A stretch of DNA of 64,000 bases from JABDPF01 sp036351055. GTDB lineage: Bacteria; Pseudomonadota; Gammaproteobacteria; Xanthomonadales; SZUA-36. A program made the translations under genes and the position numbers. Within the stretch, counting starts at the first letter, position 1. Every line of letters starts with the position of its first letter. Location: assembly GCA_036351055.1 (NCBI GenBank), contig JAZBOH010000208.1, positions 1-64,000 on the forward strand. Direction: 5' to 3'. The notes beneath the pieces were generated by a model. It had not been told where the DNA came from. It saw only the letters and a list, made by a program, of their open reading frames with translations, and did not search any database. Positions 45,549 through 54,731 of the stretch are shown piece by piece.

Positions 45549-46070
45549 TTATTGAATTCGCTTGACCTTACACTCTGATTTGTAGCCCTCGATATGCAAA
45601 CTCCAGGAGCTGAACAGGCCGGGTTCGATCACAGCAACCGGGTTTTCCAGGTCCTTCACGTAAAACTTGTCGCGATCGTCCTGTACCCAGATCATGCCAT
45701 TTTCAAGCTTGAAAATGGTCTGGCCATCCCAGCCATCGAACTCGCCCACGATCGCACTCCTGATGGGCGAATCGTCTTTTTTGTCATCCGAGGCCAGGCC
45801 GCGGCGATCGCCACCGGCAACGGCGGCTTCAGAGGTTGCAGCGGCGGTTGATGTTGCGGCCACGGCCCCGGCCGGTGTATCCAGCGTGCCCAGTGAATGT
45901 GCTCGGATCCAGGCATTCAGGGCGTCCAGTTCCTGTTGCGATAATTTGCCCAGCCCCGCGGCCATGAACTCCTTGCCGGTCATTTGTTCTTCGAGCGAGG
46001 AAAATCCATCTGCGGCCATGGCGGACACGCTGGTGGTCAGGGCGAGGAGGGCAACAAGAATTTTTTTCAT
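45549..46070 (-). CDS. Exported conserved protein of unknown function
   Basis: The 173-residue protein has a signal peptide (MKKILVALLALTTSVSAMAA). The mature part begins DGFSSLEEQMTGKEFMAAGL with a helical segment (LSQQELDALNAWIRAHSL). An Ala/Thr-rich linker follows (residues ~65-85), then a C-terminal beta domain (VGEFDGWDGQTIFKLENGMI and KFYVKDLENPVAVIEPGLF) with a single Cys. I recognise only a widely shared hypothetical family. It converges with the pilT operon and lacks a clear partner. Confidence 0.7.
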   Translation of the reverse strand: MKKILVALLALTTSVSAMAADGFSSLEEQMTGKEFMAAGLGKLSQQELDALNAWIRAHSLGTLDTPAGAVAATSTAAATSEAAVAGGDRRGLASDDKKDDSPIRSAIVGEFDGWDGQTIFKLENGMIWVQDDRDKFYVKDLENPVAVIEPGLFSSWSLHIEGYKSECKVKRIQ

Positions 46071-46187
46071 TTCATCAACCTTAAAACGCGGAACCGCGAA
46101 AGTCTAACATGGACCATGAAAGCATGGCGATCGTTCCGGGAACGGTTTTTGGCAAAGGCGAAAGACGGGAAGAGCAGCTCTCTGGAT

Positions 46188-47375
46188 CTACAGGTCCTGC
46201 TTGTAACGCACGTATGGAATCCGGCCGTAAATGGATTCCAGCGGATCGACCGGCGTGTTCTCAACACTGCTTACGTTTTCAGCCCCTGCATTGGTCAGGT
46301 TACTGGCGCCAACGGTCAGGTTGGCATTCCATGGAGTTCGCCAGGTGAAGTGCACGTCGAATGTCGTCAGGCTGTCCACGCTATTGCGGTTCAGGAAGTC
46401 AACAGAGTCGCGATAGAAGCCCTGGATGCCGCCACTGAATGAACCACGGCTCCACTCGAGGTTCATCTGGGCCGAGTTGAAGGGTTCGGCTACGGTCCAT
46501 GACAGGGCTTCGGCGCTGCTGGCGTAAATGCCCTGGTACTCGGCTTCGAGTATGTGAGAAAACGCAAGCCCGAGCTGGATGTCACCGCTGTTGTCGGTAG
46601 TGATTCCAACCTTGAAATTCAGGTCCACGCCACTGGCTTCACTGTTCAGGTACTGAAGCGGATCGCCGCCTGAATTCGGAACGAGCGGGTTACCCAGGTT
46701 GGGTGACAGCAGTGGGCCTGCCAGGGTTGCCTGGCCTTGAACCTGATTGAACGGTTGCACGCCGGCTTGGCGGACAGCTGCATCCTGGTTAAACCAGTTG
46801 ATCGAGGTCGAGGCATTGGAGAAGTCCATTTTTGCCCCGAGGTCAATCCGCCGTTGCTCGCTTGTTGCAATGGGCTCATTGACAAAGCGGCAACCAGAGG
46901 CTGTATAGGAATCTGCGCGCAAGACCCCGTTCATACACTGAATGCTGCCCAGGGACTGGAACCGGGCTGTGCCCACTTGCTTGTCGACGCCCGCGGTCAG
47001 GCTGAAATTATCGGCAACGGGAACATTCAGGGTTGCATCCAGGCCAAGCAGGTTGCTGCCGTTGTCCAGCACCCGCGCCCGTGTTCCGCCATGCAGCGAC
47101 AGGGGCTGTCCAAGCTGGAGTTGAAGCTTCTGTGTTTCACTGCCGCCGAGGTCAAAATCAAGCCCGGCGTTCGGATCCATGACCAGGGGATACGACTGCG
47201 TGCCCACATTTACCGGCGTGCTGCTTTCGGAAATGAGCTTCAGCGTACCGTTGGGCAGGATTGGCGTGACCGTCGCCTGATCGGCAGCCTGGGTTCCACT
47301 GGTCCCCAGGCACAGCAACAAGACGGGCATGAAAATCCCGATCCTTATTTTCTTGTTGGCCTGGATGGTGCGCAT
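46188..47375 (-). CDS. Exported beta-barrel resembling the C-terminal half of a TonB-dependent receptor
   Basis: The 395-residue protein has a signal peptide (FMPVLLLCLGTSGTQAAD). It then shows many alternating strands (FSLTAGVDKQVGTARF, GVDLNFKVGITTDN) and a C-terminal end reading FDVHFTWRTPWNANLTVGAS, NLTNAG and finally GRIPYVRYKQDL, the usual ending of a TonB receptor barrel. No plug domain or TonB box is present, and the length is about half of a normal receptor. It looks like a stand-alone outer-membrane barrel derived from such a receptor. It is not obviously broken, since signal and C-terminus are both intact. Its substrate is unknown. Confidence 0.7.
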   Translation of the reverse strand: MRTIQANKKIRIGIFMPVLLLCLGTSGTQAADQATVTPILPNGTLKLISESSTPVNVGTQSYPLVMDPNAGLDFDLGGSETQKLQLQLGQPLSLHGGTRARVLDNGSNLLGLDATLNVPVADNFSLTAGVDKQVGTARFQSLGSIQCMNGVLRADSYTASGCRFVNEPIATSEQRRIDLGAKMDFSNASTSINWFNQDAAVRQAGVQPFNQVQGQATLAGPLLSPNLGNPLVPNSGGDPLQYLNSEASGVDLNFKVGITTDNSGDIQLGLAFSHILEAEYQGIYASSAEALSWTVAEPFNSAQMNLEWSRGSFSGGIQGFYRDSVDFLNRNSVDSLTTFDVHFTWRTPWNANLTVGASNLTNAGAENVSSVENTPVDPLESIYGRIPYVRYKQDL

Positions 47376-47581
47376 TATTCGTTTTGCCTGAACTAATTAT
47401 CCGTCCGGATTCCGCTCACTGCTGCCTTAGAGGGCTGACACAACTAAAAGTTTAGTTCAATCTTAACAAATTTCTACACCCCGGGCCTTAAAAAGCATAC
47501 AAAAAACAGGGCCCAGGTAGAGCGCCGCAATGATACAAGGCTGATATACTTTCAGAAATTCAACTGGAATGGATTTGAGTC
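47376..47581. other. Divergent promoter region
   Basis: This 206-bp AT-richer gap lies between the outer-membrane barrel gene (-) and the thioredoxin-fold gene (+). It includes an A/T-rich patch (TTAGTTCAATCTTAACAAA) typical of promoters. I see no coding potential or strong hairpin. Confidence 0.35.
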
Positions 47582-48145
47582 ATGGTCAGCACCTACACCC
47601 CCGTTTGCGATTTCGGAATTTCAGCCCCCGGATTTTCACTGCCCGGTGTGGATGGACGCACCTGGACCCTTGAAGACTGTGCGGGTCCGAACGGGCTTCT
47701 CGTCATGTTTATCTGCAATCACTGCCCCTATGTCAAAGCCATCAACCACAAACTTGTTCGGGACGCGGGCGAGTTAAGAACGCTGGGTATCAGCAGTGTC
47801 GCTATCATGTCCAACGACCCTGCGGATTACCCGGAGGACTCGTTTGACAACATGAAAAAAGTGGCTGACAAATTTGGCTATCCTTTCCCCTACCTGATCG
47901 ACGAGTCGCAACAGACAGCCCGTGACTACGGTGCGGTCTGCACGCCAGATTTTTTTGGGTATAACGGCAAGTTGGAATTGCAATACCGGGGACGGTTGGA
48001 TGCGAGCGGGCGTGAACCGGATACCGGAGACGCGAGGCGGGATCTTTTCCTGGCCATGAAGCAGGTCGCCGAGACGGGGCGCGGCCCGGAAGAACAGGTG
48101 TCCTCGATCGGTTGTTCGATCAAGTGGCGGGCAGACTCCGCTTGA
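47582..48145 (+). CDS. Thioredoxin-fold redox protein (AhpC/TSA-like)
   Basis: The 187-residue protein has the opening GISAPGFSLPGVDGRTWTLE of AhpC/TSA-type proteins. The Cys pair is in MFICNHCPYVKAIN (Cys45 and Cys48). There is no signal peptide, so it is cytoplasmic. It is probably a thiol oxidoreductase or peroxiredoxin-like protein. The family is common but uncharacterised. It is followed 66 nt downstream by a universal stress protein. Confidence 0.82.
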   Translation: MVSTYTPVCDFGISAPGFSLPGVDGRTWTLEDCAGPNGLLVMFICNHCPYVKAINHKLVRDAGELRTLGISSVAIMSNDPADYPEDSFDNMKKVADKFGYPFPYLIDESQQTARDYGAVCTPDFFGYNGKLELQYRGRLDASGREPDTGDARRDLFLAMKQVAETGRGPEEQVSSIGCSIKWRADSA

Positions 48146-48210
48146 TACCCGGCCAGGGGAGACACTATGCTCTTCCGGAGTAAAGCACCTTATCAACGAG
48201 GTACACGAAA

Positions 48211-48645
48211 ATGAGTAAAGTTTTGCTGGTTGGCGTCGACTGCAGTGACTGCAGTAACCGCGCCCTCGATTACGCGGCAAAGGGCGCTGAGAAATCGAAG
48301 CTGCAGCTGATCGTCGTTCACGTGATCGACTGGTCGCCGTTCACGTTCAGCACACCGAAAGAGAATGAAGCCCGGCATCAACGGCGGGAAGAAGAACTCG
48401 AGCGCGCCCACAAGGAGATCGTTGATCCGGTAGTGAGCGAGTTGAGAAAGCAGGGGCATTATGCACGCGGCGTGGTTCGTCACGGGCACCCGGCGGAAAC
48501 AATTAACGCGGTGGCAAAGGAGTTTGGTGCGACCAATGTCATTATCGGCAAAACAGGGTCATCGCGGCTCAAAACCCAGCTCTTTGGCAGCGTTGCCAAT
48601 ACGCTGGTGCAGATCTGTGAATTGCCGGTAACCGTCGTACCCTGA
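48211..48645 (+). CDS. Universal stress protein (UspA family)
   Basis: The 144-residue single-domain Usp starts VLLVGVDCSDCSNRALDYA. The ATP-binding pattern near the C-terminus reads GKTGSSRLKTQLFGSVAN, matching G-x2-G-x9-G-S/T, so it should bind ATP. The last strand is LPVTVVP. The ATG follows GAGGTACACGAAA. It lies 31 nt before the AGCS transporter gene, so the two may be cotranscribed. No function beyond the stress-response family can be assigned. Confidence 0.92.
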   Translation: MSKVLLVGVDCSDCSNRALDYAAKGAEKSKLQLIVVHVIDWSPFTFSTPKENEARHQRREEELERAHKEIVDPVVSELRKQGHYARGVVRHGHPAETINAVAKEFGATNVIIGKTGSSRLKTQLFGSVANTLVQICELPVTVVP

Positions 48646-48676
48646 AAAACAAAAAACCTACTGACTGGAGAGTCTG

Positions 48677-50248
48677 ATGCGGTTGCAAAAACCGGGGCGC
48701 TGGTGCGTTCCCGCCCTGCTGTGGTGGCTGTTCCCTTCCCCGCTGTTTGCCGTGGAGGGTGTCGATTCACAGATCAACGAAGCCATCAAACCCTGGGCCG
48801 ACGCGGTATCGGGATTTGTTTTTTCCTCGTTCCCGGTGGCTGGCGTTGATATTCCGTTTGTTCTTGTCTGGCTAATTTTTGCAGCCATATTTTTTACGTT
48901 CTATTTCAGGTTCATCAACGTCCGTGCGTTCAGGCACGGATTCGAACTGGTCCGGGGCGACTACAGTGATCCGCTGGCTGCCGGTGAGGTCTCTCACTTC
49001 CAGGCGCTGACCACGGCGCTGTCCGGAACCGTGGGGCTTGGCAACATCGCGGGTGTGGCGGTCGCGGTTTCCCTCGGTGGCCCAGGTGCGACTTTCTGGA
49101 TGATACTGGCCGGTCTGCTTGGCATGTCCTCAAAGTTCGTCGAGTGCACGCTGGGTGTGAAGTACCGCAACGAATACACGGACGGCACCGTTTCGGGCGG
49201 TCCCATGTACTACCTCTCCAAGGGTCTGGCCGAGCGCAGCGACAAACTGAGAACCCTGGGCCGTGTCCTGGCGGTCCTGTTTGCAATATTCTGCGTGGGC
49301 GGTTCCTTCGGCGGCGGCAACATGTTCCAGGCCAACCAGAGCTTCATGCAGGTCCTGGCGGTGACCGGCGGTGAGGCCAGCTGGCTGGCCGGTAAGGGCT
49401 GGCTGTTTGGCATTGTCGTCGCGCTGCTGGTGGGCCTGGTTATCATTGGCGGTATCCAGGGCATCGCCCGGGTGACGTCGAGAATCGTGCCCGTGATGGC
49501 GCTGGTATATGTGCTTGCCGGCCTGGTCGTCATTTTCATGCACCTTGGCGAGGTGCCGGCCGCGATTGCTTCGATCCTGTCCGGTGCGTTCAGCCCAGAA
49601 GGTGTGGCCGGAGGTGTGGTCGGCGTTCTCTTCCAGGGATTCAAGCGCGCCGCGTTCTCCAACGAGGCGGGTATCGGCTCGGCCGCAATTGCCCATTCAG
49701 CAGTGCGTACCAGTCGACCTGTAACCGAGGGTTTCGTGGCGCTTTACGAGCCGTTTGTCGATACCGTGGTGGTGTGCACGATAACCGCGCTGGTCATTGT
49801 CATTACCGGCTCATGGAACCCCGCAGTGGATCCGGGCCAGGGCGTTGCGCTGACCTCTGCCGCCTTCGAATCCACGATCTCCTGGTTCCCCTGGGTACTG
49901 ACCGTCGCGGTCGTTCTGTTTGCCTTTTCCACAATGGTTTCCTGGTCCTACTACGGGCTCAAGGCCTGGACCTATCTTTTTGGGGAGTCGGTCATCACCG
50001 ATGCCATTTACAAGTTCCTGTTCCTGGTTTTCATCGTATTGGGTTCGTCCATGCAACTCGGCTCCGTGATCGACTTTTCGGATGCCATGATTTTCGCGAT
50101 GGCTTTTCCCAACATACTCGGCATCTATTTCCTGTTACCGGTGGTCAAAAAAGAACTGGACAGCTACTGGGCTGACTACAAGCAGGGCAGGCTGCAAAAA
50201 TTTGGCAAAGCGGCCATGCGCGAGAGAATGACGCGGGTCAAATCGTAA
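48677..50248 (+). CDS. Alanine/glycine:cation symporter (AGCS family)
   Basis: The 523-residue protein has a signal-like start and about eleven hydrophobic helices. Hallmark stretches are LSGTVGLGNIAGVAVAVSLG, GPGATFWMILAGLLGMSSKF, YRNEYTDGTVSGGPMYYLSK and FKRAAFSNEAGIGSAAIAHS. AGCS proteins import D/L-alanine or glycine with Na+ or H+. The substrate here is not decided from the sequence. The gene follows the universal stress protein gene in the same direction. Confidence 0.94.
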   Translation: MRLQKPGRWCVPALLWWLFPSPLFAVEGVDSQINEAIKPWADAVSGFVFSSFPVAGVDIPFVLVWLIFAAIFFTFYFRFINVRAFRHGFELVRGDYSDPLAAGEVSHFQALTTALSGTVGLGNIAGVAVAVSLGGPGATFWMILAGLLGMSSKFVECTLGVKYRNEYTDGTVSGGPMYYLSKGLAERSDKLRTLGRVLAVLFAIFCVGGSFGGGNMFQANQSFMQVLAVTGGEASWLAGKGWLFGIVVALLVGLVIIGGIQGIARVTSRIVPVMALVYVLAGLVVIFMHLGEVPAAIASILSGAFSPEGVAGGVVGVLFQGFKRAAFSNEAGIGSAAIAHSAVRTSRPVTEGFVALYEPFVDTVVVCTITALVIVITGSWNPAVDPGQGVALTSAAFESTISWFPWVLTVAVVLFAFSTMVSWSYYGLKAWTYLFGESVITDAIYKFLFLVFIVLGSSMQLGSVIDFSDAMIFAMAFPNILGIYFLLPVVKKELDSYWADYKQGRLQKFGKAAMRERMTRVKS

Positions 50249-50390
50249 TTGGTCAGACCAGTGTATGCTGCGCCTGCGCTTGCTGCATAGAGCAATAGAT
50301 TGCACAATTACCAGTTGACCTTCTTTTTCCAGCTGTAAACCGTCGACGCGCGTCGCGTCGGCCGCCTGGCTCTGTAAATAAGGAACTCCG
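50249..50390. other. Upstream region of tkt
   Basis: This 142-bp gap separates the AGCS gene from tkt. It holds the perfect 12-mer palindrome CGACGCGCGTCG (50344-50355), 35 bp before the start, and no T-run. It may be an operator or a leader hairpin. AAGGA (50380-50384) is the tkt RBS. Confidence 0.4.
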
Positions 50391-52397
50391 ATGCCTGACC
50401 GAAAACAACTTGCCAACGCTATTCGATTTTTAACAATGGATGCCGTGCAGAGGGCCAATTCCGGGCACCCGGGCGCGCCGATGGGGATGGCGGACCTGGC
50501 CGAGGTCGTGTGGCGCAGCAACCTCAAACACAATCCGCTCAATGCAAGTTGGGCCGACCGGGACCGTTTCGTCCTTTCCAATGGTCATGGCTCGATGCTG
50601 CTTTATTCCCTGTTGCACCTGAGCGGATATGACCTGTCCATTGACGATATCAAGGATTTTCGCCAGTTACACTCCAAGACCCCGGGTCACCCTGAATTTG
50701 GTGACACGCCAGGTGCGGAAACCACCACCGGGCCACTTGGCCAGGGCATTGCCAACGCCGTTGGCATGGCGTTGGCGGAGAAAGTCCTGGCAAACCGTTT
50801 TAACCGTGGCGGGCATGAAATTGTTGATCACCACACCTGGGCCTTCATGGGTGACGGTTGCCTGATGGAAGGCATTTCCCATGAGGCCTGTTCGCTGGCC
50901 GGACGTTTTGGCCTGGGTAAGTTGATCGCCTTCTGGGATGACAACGGAATTTCCATCGACGGTCATGTCGAGGGCTGGTTCACCGATGACACGCCGGCAC
51001 GTTTCGAAGCATACGGCTGGCAGGTTATTCGTGGTGTCGACGGTCACGATCCGGTCGAGATCCAGCAGGCCATCGATACGGCCAGGGCGGAAAAAGACCG
51101 CCCGACCCTGATCTGCGCCCGTACCGTCATTGGATTCGGGTCGCCCAACAAGCAGGGAACGGAATCGGTACATGGTGCGCCCCTGGGTGACGCGGAAATC
51201 GCCGCGGCCCGGGAATACCTCGACTGGCCATATGCTCCGTTCGATATTCCTGAAGACATTTATGCCGAGTGGAATGCCCGGGAGTCCGGTACCGAGGCCG
51301 AAACAGCCTGGCAGGAAAAGTTCGAAGCCTATCGCAAGGACTATGCCGGCCTGGCCGAGGAGTTCGAACGGCGCATGAGCGGCCGGCTGCCCGGCAACTG
51401 GGCAGAAGAAACGAGTCGGATCGTTGGAGAACTGCAGGCTGCGGGTGGCGATGTCGCCACGCGTAAATCCTCCCAGATCGCCTTGAACGCATTCGGGCCG
51501 CTGCTGCCCGAACTGATTGGCGGCTCGGCAGACCTGGCGGGCTCCAACAATACAATCTGGTCCGGCAGCGTAGACGTGAACGACGGCAGCGAGGACGGCA
51601 ACTACATCTATTTTGGCGTGCGCGAGTTCGGCATGACGGCCATTTGCAACGGGCTGGGTCTGCACGGCGGTTTCGTGCCCTACAACGCGACTTTCCTGGT
51701 GTTTTCAGACTATGCGCGCAACGCGGTGCGCATGTCGGCGCTGTTGCCGGTTCAGAACATTTATGTCTACACCCACGATTCCATCGGGCTGGGCGAGGAT
51801 GGGCCGACCCACCAGCCTGTTGAACACGTCGCCAGCCTGCGGCTGATTCCGGGGCTGGATGTCTGGAGACCATGCGACACGGTCGAGTCCGCGGTGGCAT
51901 GGAAGTGCGCAATCGAAAAACAGAATGGGCCATCGGCGCTTATCCTGACTCGCCAGGGCTTGCCGCAACAGCCGAGAACGGCTCAGCAATTGCATGACGT
52001 GGCCCGTGGCGCTTACGTGCTCAGCGCTGGGGAAGGGCAGCCCGAGGCCTTGATCGTCGCAACGGGCTCCGAGGTGAAGCTGGCGGTTGAAGCTGCAAAC
52101 AAGCTGTCATCAGAGGGCGTTAAAGTTAACGTTGTTTCGATGCCCAATCCTGGCCTGTTCCTGCAACAGGATGAGAATTATCGCGAATCCGTCCTGCCTT
52201 CCTCAGTGAAGGCAAGGGTCGTGGTCGAAGCCGGCGTTACCGCCTGCTGGGCCGCGATCGCCGGGGACCGGGGTCGCGTAATAGGTGTGGACACGTTTGG
52301 TGCTTCGGCGCCGGCGCCCGCACTGTTCGAATATTTCGGGCTGACGGTAGAAAACGTCAGCCAGGCCGTCAGGGATTCCCTGGCGGAAACCGGTTAA
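50391..52397 (+). CDS. tkt: Transketolase
   Basis: The 668-residue thiamine diphosphate enzyme moves two-carbon units between sugar phosphates in the pentose phosphate pathway. The TPP-binding motif is MGDGCLMEGISHEACSLAGR. The N-terminal LSNGHGSMLLYSLLHLSGYD and central VREFGMTAICNGLGLHGG are conserved, as are DSIGLGEDGPTHQPVEH and the C-terminal ketolase domain. The size equals E. coli TktA (663). It is the first gene of a tkt-gap-pgk set, with gap 30 nt downstream, and has its own ~140-bp upstream region. Confidence 0.97.
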   Translation: MPDRKQLANAIRFLTMDAVQRANSGHPGAPMGMADLAEVVWRSNLKHNPLNASWADRDRFVLSNGHGSMLLYSLLHLSGYDLSIDDIKDFRQLHSKTPGHPEFGDTPGAETTTGPLGQGIANAVGMALAEKVLANRFNRGGHEIVDHHTWAFMGDGCLMEGISHEACSLAGRFGLGKLIAFWDDNGISIDGHVEGWFTDDTPARFEAYGWQVIRGVDGHDPVEIQQAIDTARAEKDRPTLICARTVIGFGSPNKQGTESVHGAPLGDAEIAAAREYLDWPYAPFDIPEDIYAEWNARESGTEAETAWQEKFEAYRKDYAGLAEEFERRMSGRLPGNWAEETSRIVGELQAAGGDVATRKSSQIALNAFGPLLPELIGGSADLAGSNNTIWSGSVDVNDGSEDGNYIYFGVREFGMTAICNGLGLHGGFVPYNATFLVFSDYARNAVRMSALLPVQNIYVYTHDSIGLGEDGPTHQPVEHVASLRLIPGLDVWRPCDTVESAVAWKCAIEKQNGPSALILTRQGLPQQPRTAQQLHDVARGAYVLSAGEGQPEALIVATGSEVKLAVEAANKLSSEGVKVNVVSMPNPGLFLQQDENYRESVLPSSVKARVVVEAGVTACWAAIAGDRGRVIGVDTFGASAPAPALFEYFGLTVENVSQAVRDSLAETG

Positions 52398-52427
52398 TTT
52401 CAACCAATAGCAAGGAGAAATCTAGCA

Positions 52428-53432
52428 ATGACCATTAAAGTAGCAATCAACGGCTATGGACGTATCGGCCGTAACATCATGCGTGCGGTTCATGAGTACG
52501 GCTGGGGAGACAGGATCGAAATCGTAGCTATCAATGACCTGGGTGACGCGGCAACCAATGCCCACCTGACCAAGTACGACACGGCTCACGGTATTTTCGC
52601 GGCCGACGTTTCCGTCGAAGACGGTGACCTGGTCGTCAACGGCAAACACGTCAAGGTTTTCGCAGAACGCGACCCCTCCAAGCTGCCCTGGGCAGAGCTG
52701 GGTGTAGACGTGGTTTACGAGTGCACCGGTCTTTTCCGCAGCAAGGCAACGGCAGGCGCCCACATCGCTGCCGGCGCCAAGAAAGTCATCGTTTCCGCTC
52801 CGGGCCAGAACGTGGACAACACGGTCGTCTTCGGTGTAAACGACGGTGACCTGAAGGCGAGCGACGAAGTCATTTCGAACGCTTCCTGCACGACCAACTG
52901 CCTGGCGCCCGTGGCGAAGGTTCTGGATGAAAACATCGGCATCGAGAACGGCCTGATGAACACCATCCACGCCTACACCAATGACCAGGTTCTGACCGAT
53001 GTATTCCATTCAGACCTGCGCCGTGCGCGTTCCGCCACCATGAGCATGATCCCGACCAAGACCGGTGCCGCGGCCGCTGTTGGACTGGTTCTGCCCAAGC
53101 TGAACGGCAAGCTCGATGGCTTCTCGTTGCGCGTCCCGACCATCAACGTCTCCGTGGTCGACCTGAGCGTCATCACCAGCCGCCCGACGACCGTTGAAGA
53201 AGTCAATTCGCTGATGAAAGCCGCCGCAGAAGGTGAGCTGAAGGGCGTCCTGGCTTACAACGATCTGCCACTGGTGTCGATTGACTTCAACCACAACCCC
53301 GCGTCATCTTCCTTTGATGCAGGCCTTACCCGCGTCAACGGGAACCTGCTCAAGGTGCTGGCGTGGTACGACAACGAGTGGGGTTTCAGCTGCCGTATGC
53401 TGGATACCACCGTTGCCCTGATGAATGCCTGA
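52428..53432 (+). CDS. gap: Glyceraldehyde-3-phosphate dehydrogenase
   Basis: The 334-residue enzyme oxidises G3P to 1,3-bisphosphoglycerate with NAD+. The N-terminal NAD fold is KVAINGYGRIGRNIMRAVHE, the active site is SNASCTTNCLAPV with Cys154, and the C-terminus keeps WYDNEWGFSCRM. The ATG at 52428 has AAGGAGAAATC upstream. It could be epd-like, but the Cys loop and context with pgk indicate glycolytic GapA/Gap. It precedes pgk by 6 nt. Confidence 0.97.
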   Translation: MTIKVAINGYGRIGRNIMRAVHEYGWGDRIEIVAINDLGDAATNAHLTKYDTAHGIFAADVSVEDGDLVVNGKHVKVFAERDPSKLPWAELGVDVVYECTGLFRSKATAGAHIAAGAKKVIVSAPGQNVDNTVVFGVNDGDLKASDEVISNASCTTNCLAPVAKVLDENIGIENGLMNTIHAYTNDQVLTDVFHSDLRRARSATMSMIPTKTGAAAAVGLVLPKLNGKLDGFSLRVPTINVSVVDLSVITSRPTTVEEVNSLMKAAAEGELKGVLAYNDLPLVSIDFNHNPASSSFDAGLTRVNGNLLKVLAWYDNEWGFSCRMLDTTVALMNA

Positions 53433-53438
53433 GGAAAC

Positions 53439-54617
53439 ATGAGTTACTTACGCATAGAAGACCTGGATCTGGCCCGGAAACGGGTCATGATCCGCCAGGA
53501 TCTGAATGTCCCGGTCAGCAATGGCCGGGTCACATCAGACGCGCGCATCCGCGCCTCACTACCCACGATTGAACTGGCGCTGGAAAAGGGCGCGGCAGTG
53601 ATCCTGCTATCGCACCTGGGGCGCCCCGTGGAAGGCGAACCGGATCCGAAGTTTTCGATGCAGCCGGTTGCCGATCGCATGGCCGAGCTCCTGGGCCGGC
53701 CCGTCAGGCTTGAAAAAGACTGGCTGGGTGGCTTCGAAGTTGCTCCGGGTGAAGTTGTGCTCTGTGAAAACGTCCGCTTCCATGCAGGCGAGAAGGAGAA
53801 CGACGAAGATCTCGCGCGCAGCTACGCATCATTGTGTGATGTTTTCGTCATGGATGCGTTCGGCACAGCTCACCGTGCCCAGGCCTCCACCGAGGGCGTT
53901 ACCCGTTTTGCTCCGGTCGCGGCGGCCGGGCTGTTGCTCAGCCGGGAACTTGATGCACTTGAAAAAGGGCTTAAAAATCCTGAGCGGCCGATGCTGGCTA
54001 TCGTTGGCGGATCCAAGGTTTCCACCAAGCTGACGGTTCTTGACACACTGCTCGACAAGGTGGACGAGTTAATCGTTGGCGGCGGTATTGCCAATACCTT
54101 CATCGCGGCATCCGGTTACAACGTCGGTAAATCGCTGTACGAGGCCGATCTTCTCCATGATGCCCAGCGGTTGATCAAGAAAGCCCACCAGCGCGGCGGT
54201 TCGATCCCGATTCCCAGGGACGTCGTCGTGGCCAAGGCCTTCGAGAAAGACGCCGCAGCGTTTGTCAGGAAGGTCGATAAGGTTGGTGACGATGAAATGA
54301 TCCTGGATATCGGCCCGCTGACCGCTATCGAATACTCCGAGATCATCGCGGGCGCCGGCACGATCATCTGGAATGGCCCCGTTGGCGTGTTCGAGTTCAA
54401 GAATTTTGCAGCGGGCACGCGTTCACTGGCCGAGGCCATCGCCCTTTCATCGGCCTACAGCATTGCAGGTGGTGGTGATACATTGGCCGCTATCGACCAG
54501 TTCGGTATCCGCGAGGATATCAGTTATATTTCGACCGGAGGCGGTGCATTCCTCGAGTTTGTCGAAGGAAAAACGCTGCCTGCCGTGGCTGCGCTTGAAG
54601 CCATCGCTGCGCGCTGA
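53439..54617 (+). CDS. pgk: Phosphoglycerate kinase
   Basis: The 392-residue enzyme makes ATP from 1,3-bisphosphoglycerate. Signatures seen are RVMIRQDLNVPVSNGRVTSD, LLSHLGRPVEGEPD, ENVRFHAGEKENDEDLARS, MLAIVGGSKVSTKLTVLDTL and GAGTIIWNGPVGVFEF. The length fits E. coli Pgk (387). It overlaps nothing, starting 6 nt after gap with GAGGAA. A strong hairpin terminator follows at 54628, so the tkt-gap-pgk transcript ends here. Confidence 0.97.
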   Translation: MSYLRIEDLDLARKRVMIRQDLNVPVSNGRVTSDARIRASLPTIELALEKGAAVILLSHLGRPVEGEPDPKFSMQPVADRMAELLGRPVRLEKDWLGGFEVAPGEVVLCENVRFHAGEKENDEDLARSYASLCDVFVMDAFGTAHRAQASTEGVTRFAPVAAAGLLLSRELDALEKGLKNPERPMLAIVGGSKVSTKLTVLDTLLDKVDELIVGGGIANTFIAASGYNVGKSLYEADLLHDAQRLIKKAHQRGGSIPIPRDVVVAKAFEKDAAAFVRKVDKVGDDEMILDIGPLTAIEYSEIIAGAGTIIWNGPVGVFEFKNFAAGTRSLAEAIALSSAYSIAGGGDTLAAIDQFGIREDISYISTGGGAFLEFVEGKTLPAVAALEAIAAR

Positions 54618-54627
54618 AATACATACT

Positions 54628-54664
54628 CCCGTACGGCCGGGTTTCCGGCCGTACGGGTCCTTTT
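54628..54664 (+). terminator. Terminator after pgk
   Basis: CCCGTACGGCCGG and CCGGCCGTACGGG form a perfect 13-bp stem with loop GTTT, followed by TCCTTTT. The T-run is short but the stem is very stable. Confidence 0.8.
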
Positions 54665-54731
54665 GCTCTAAACAGATGACCGGCGGCACATCCGCTGGTA
54701 CGATGTGTCTGTCTTTCTTCGGGAGCGATCG

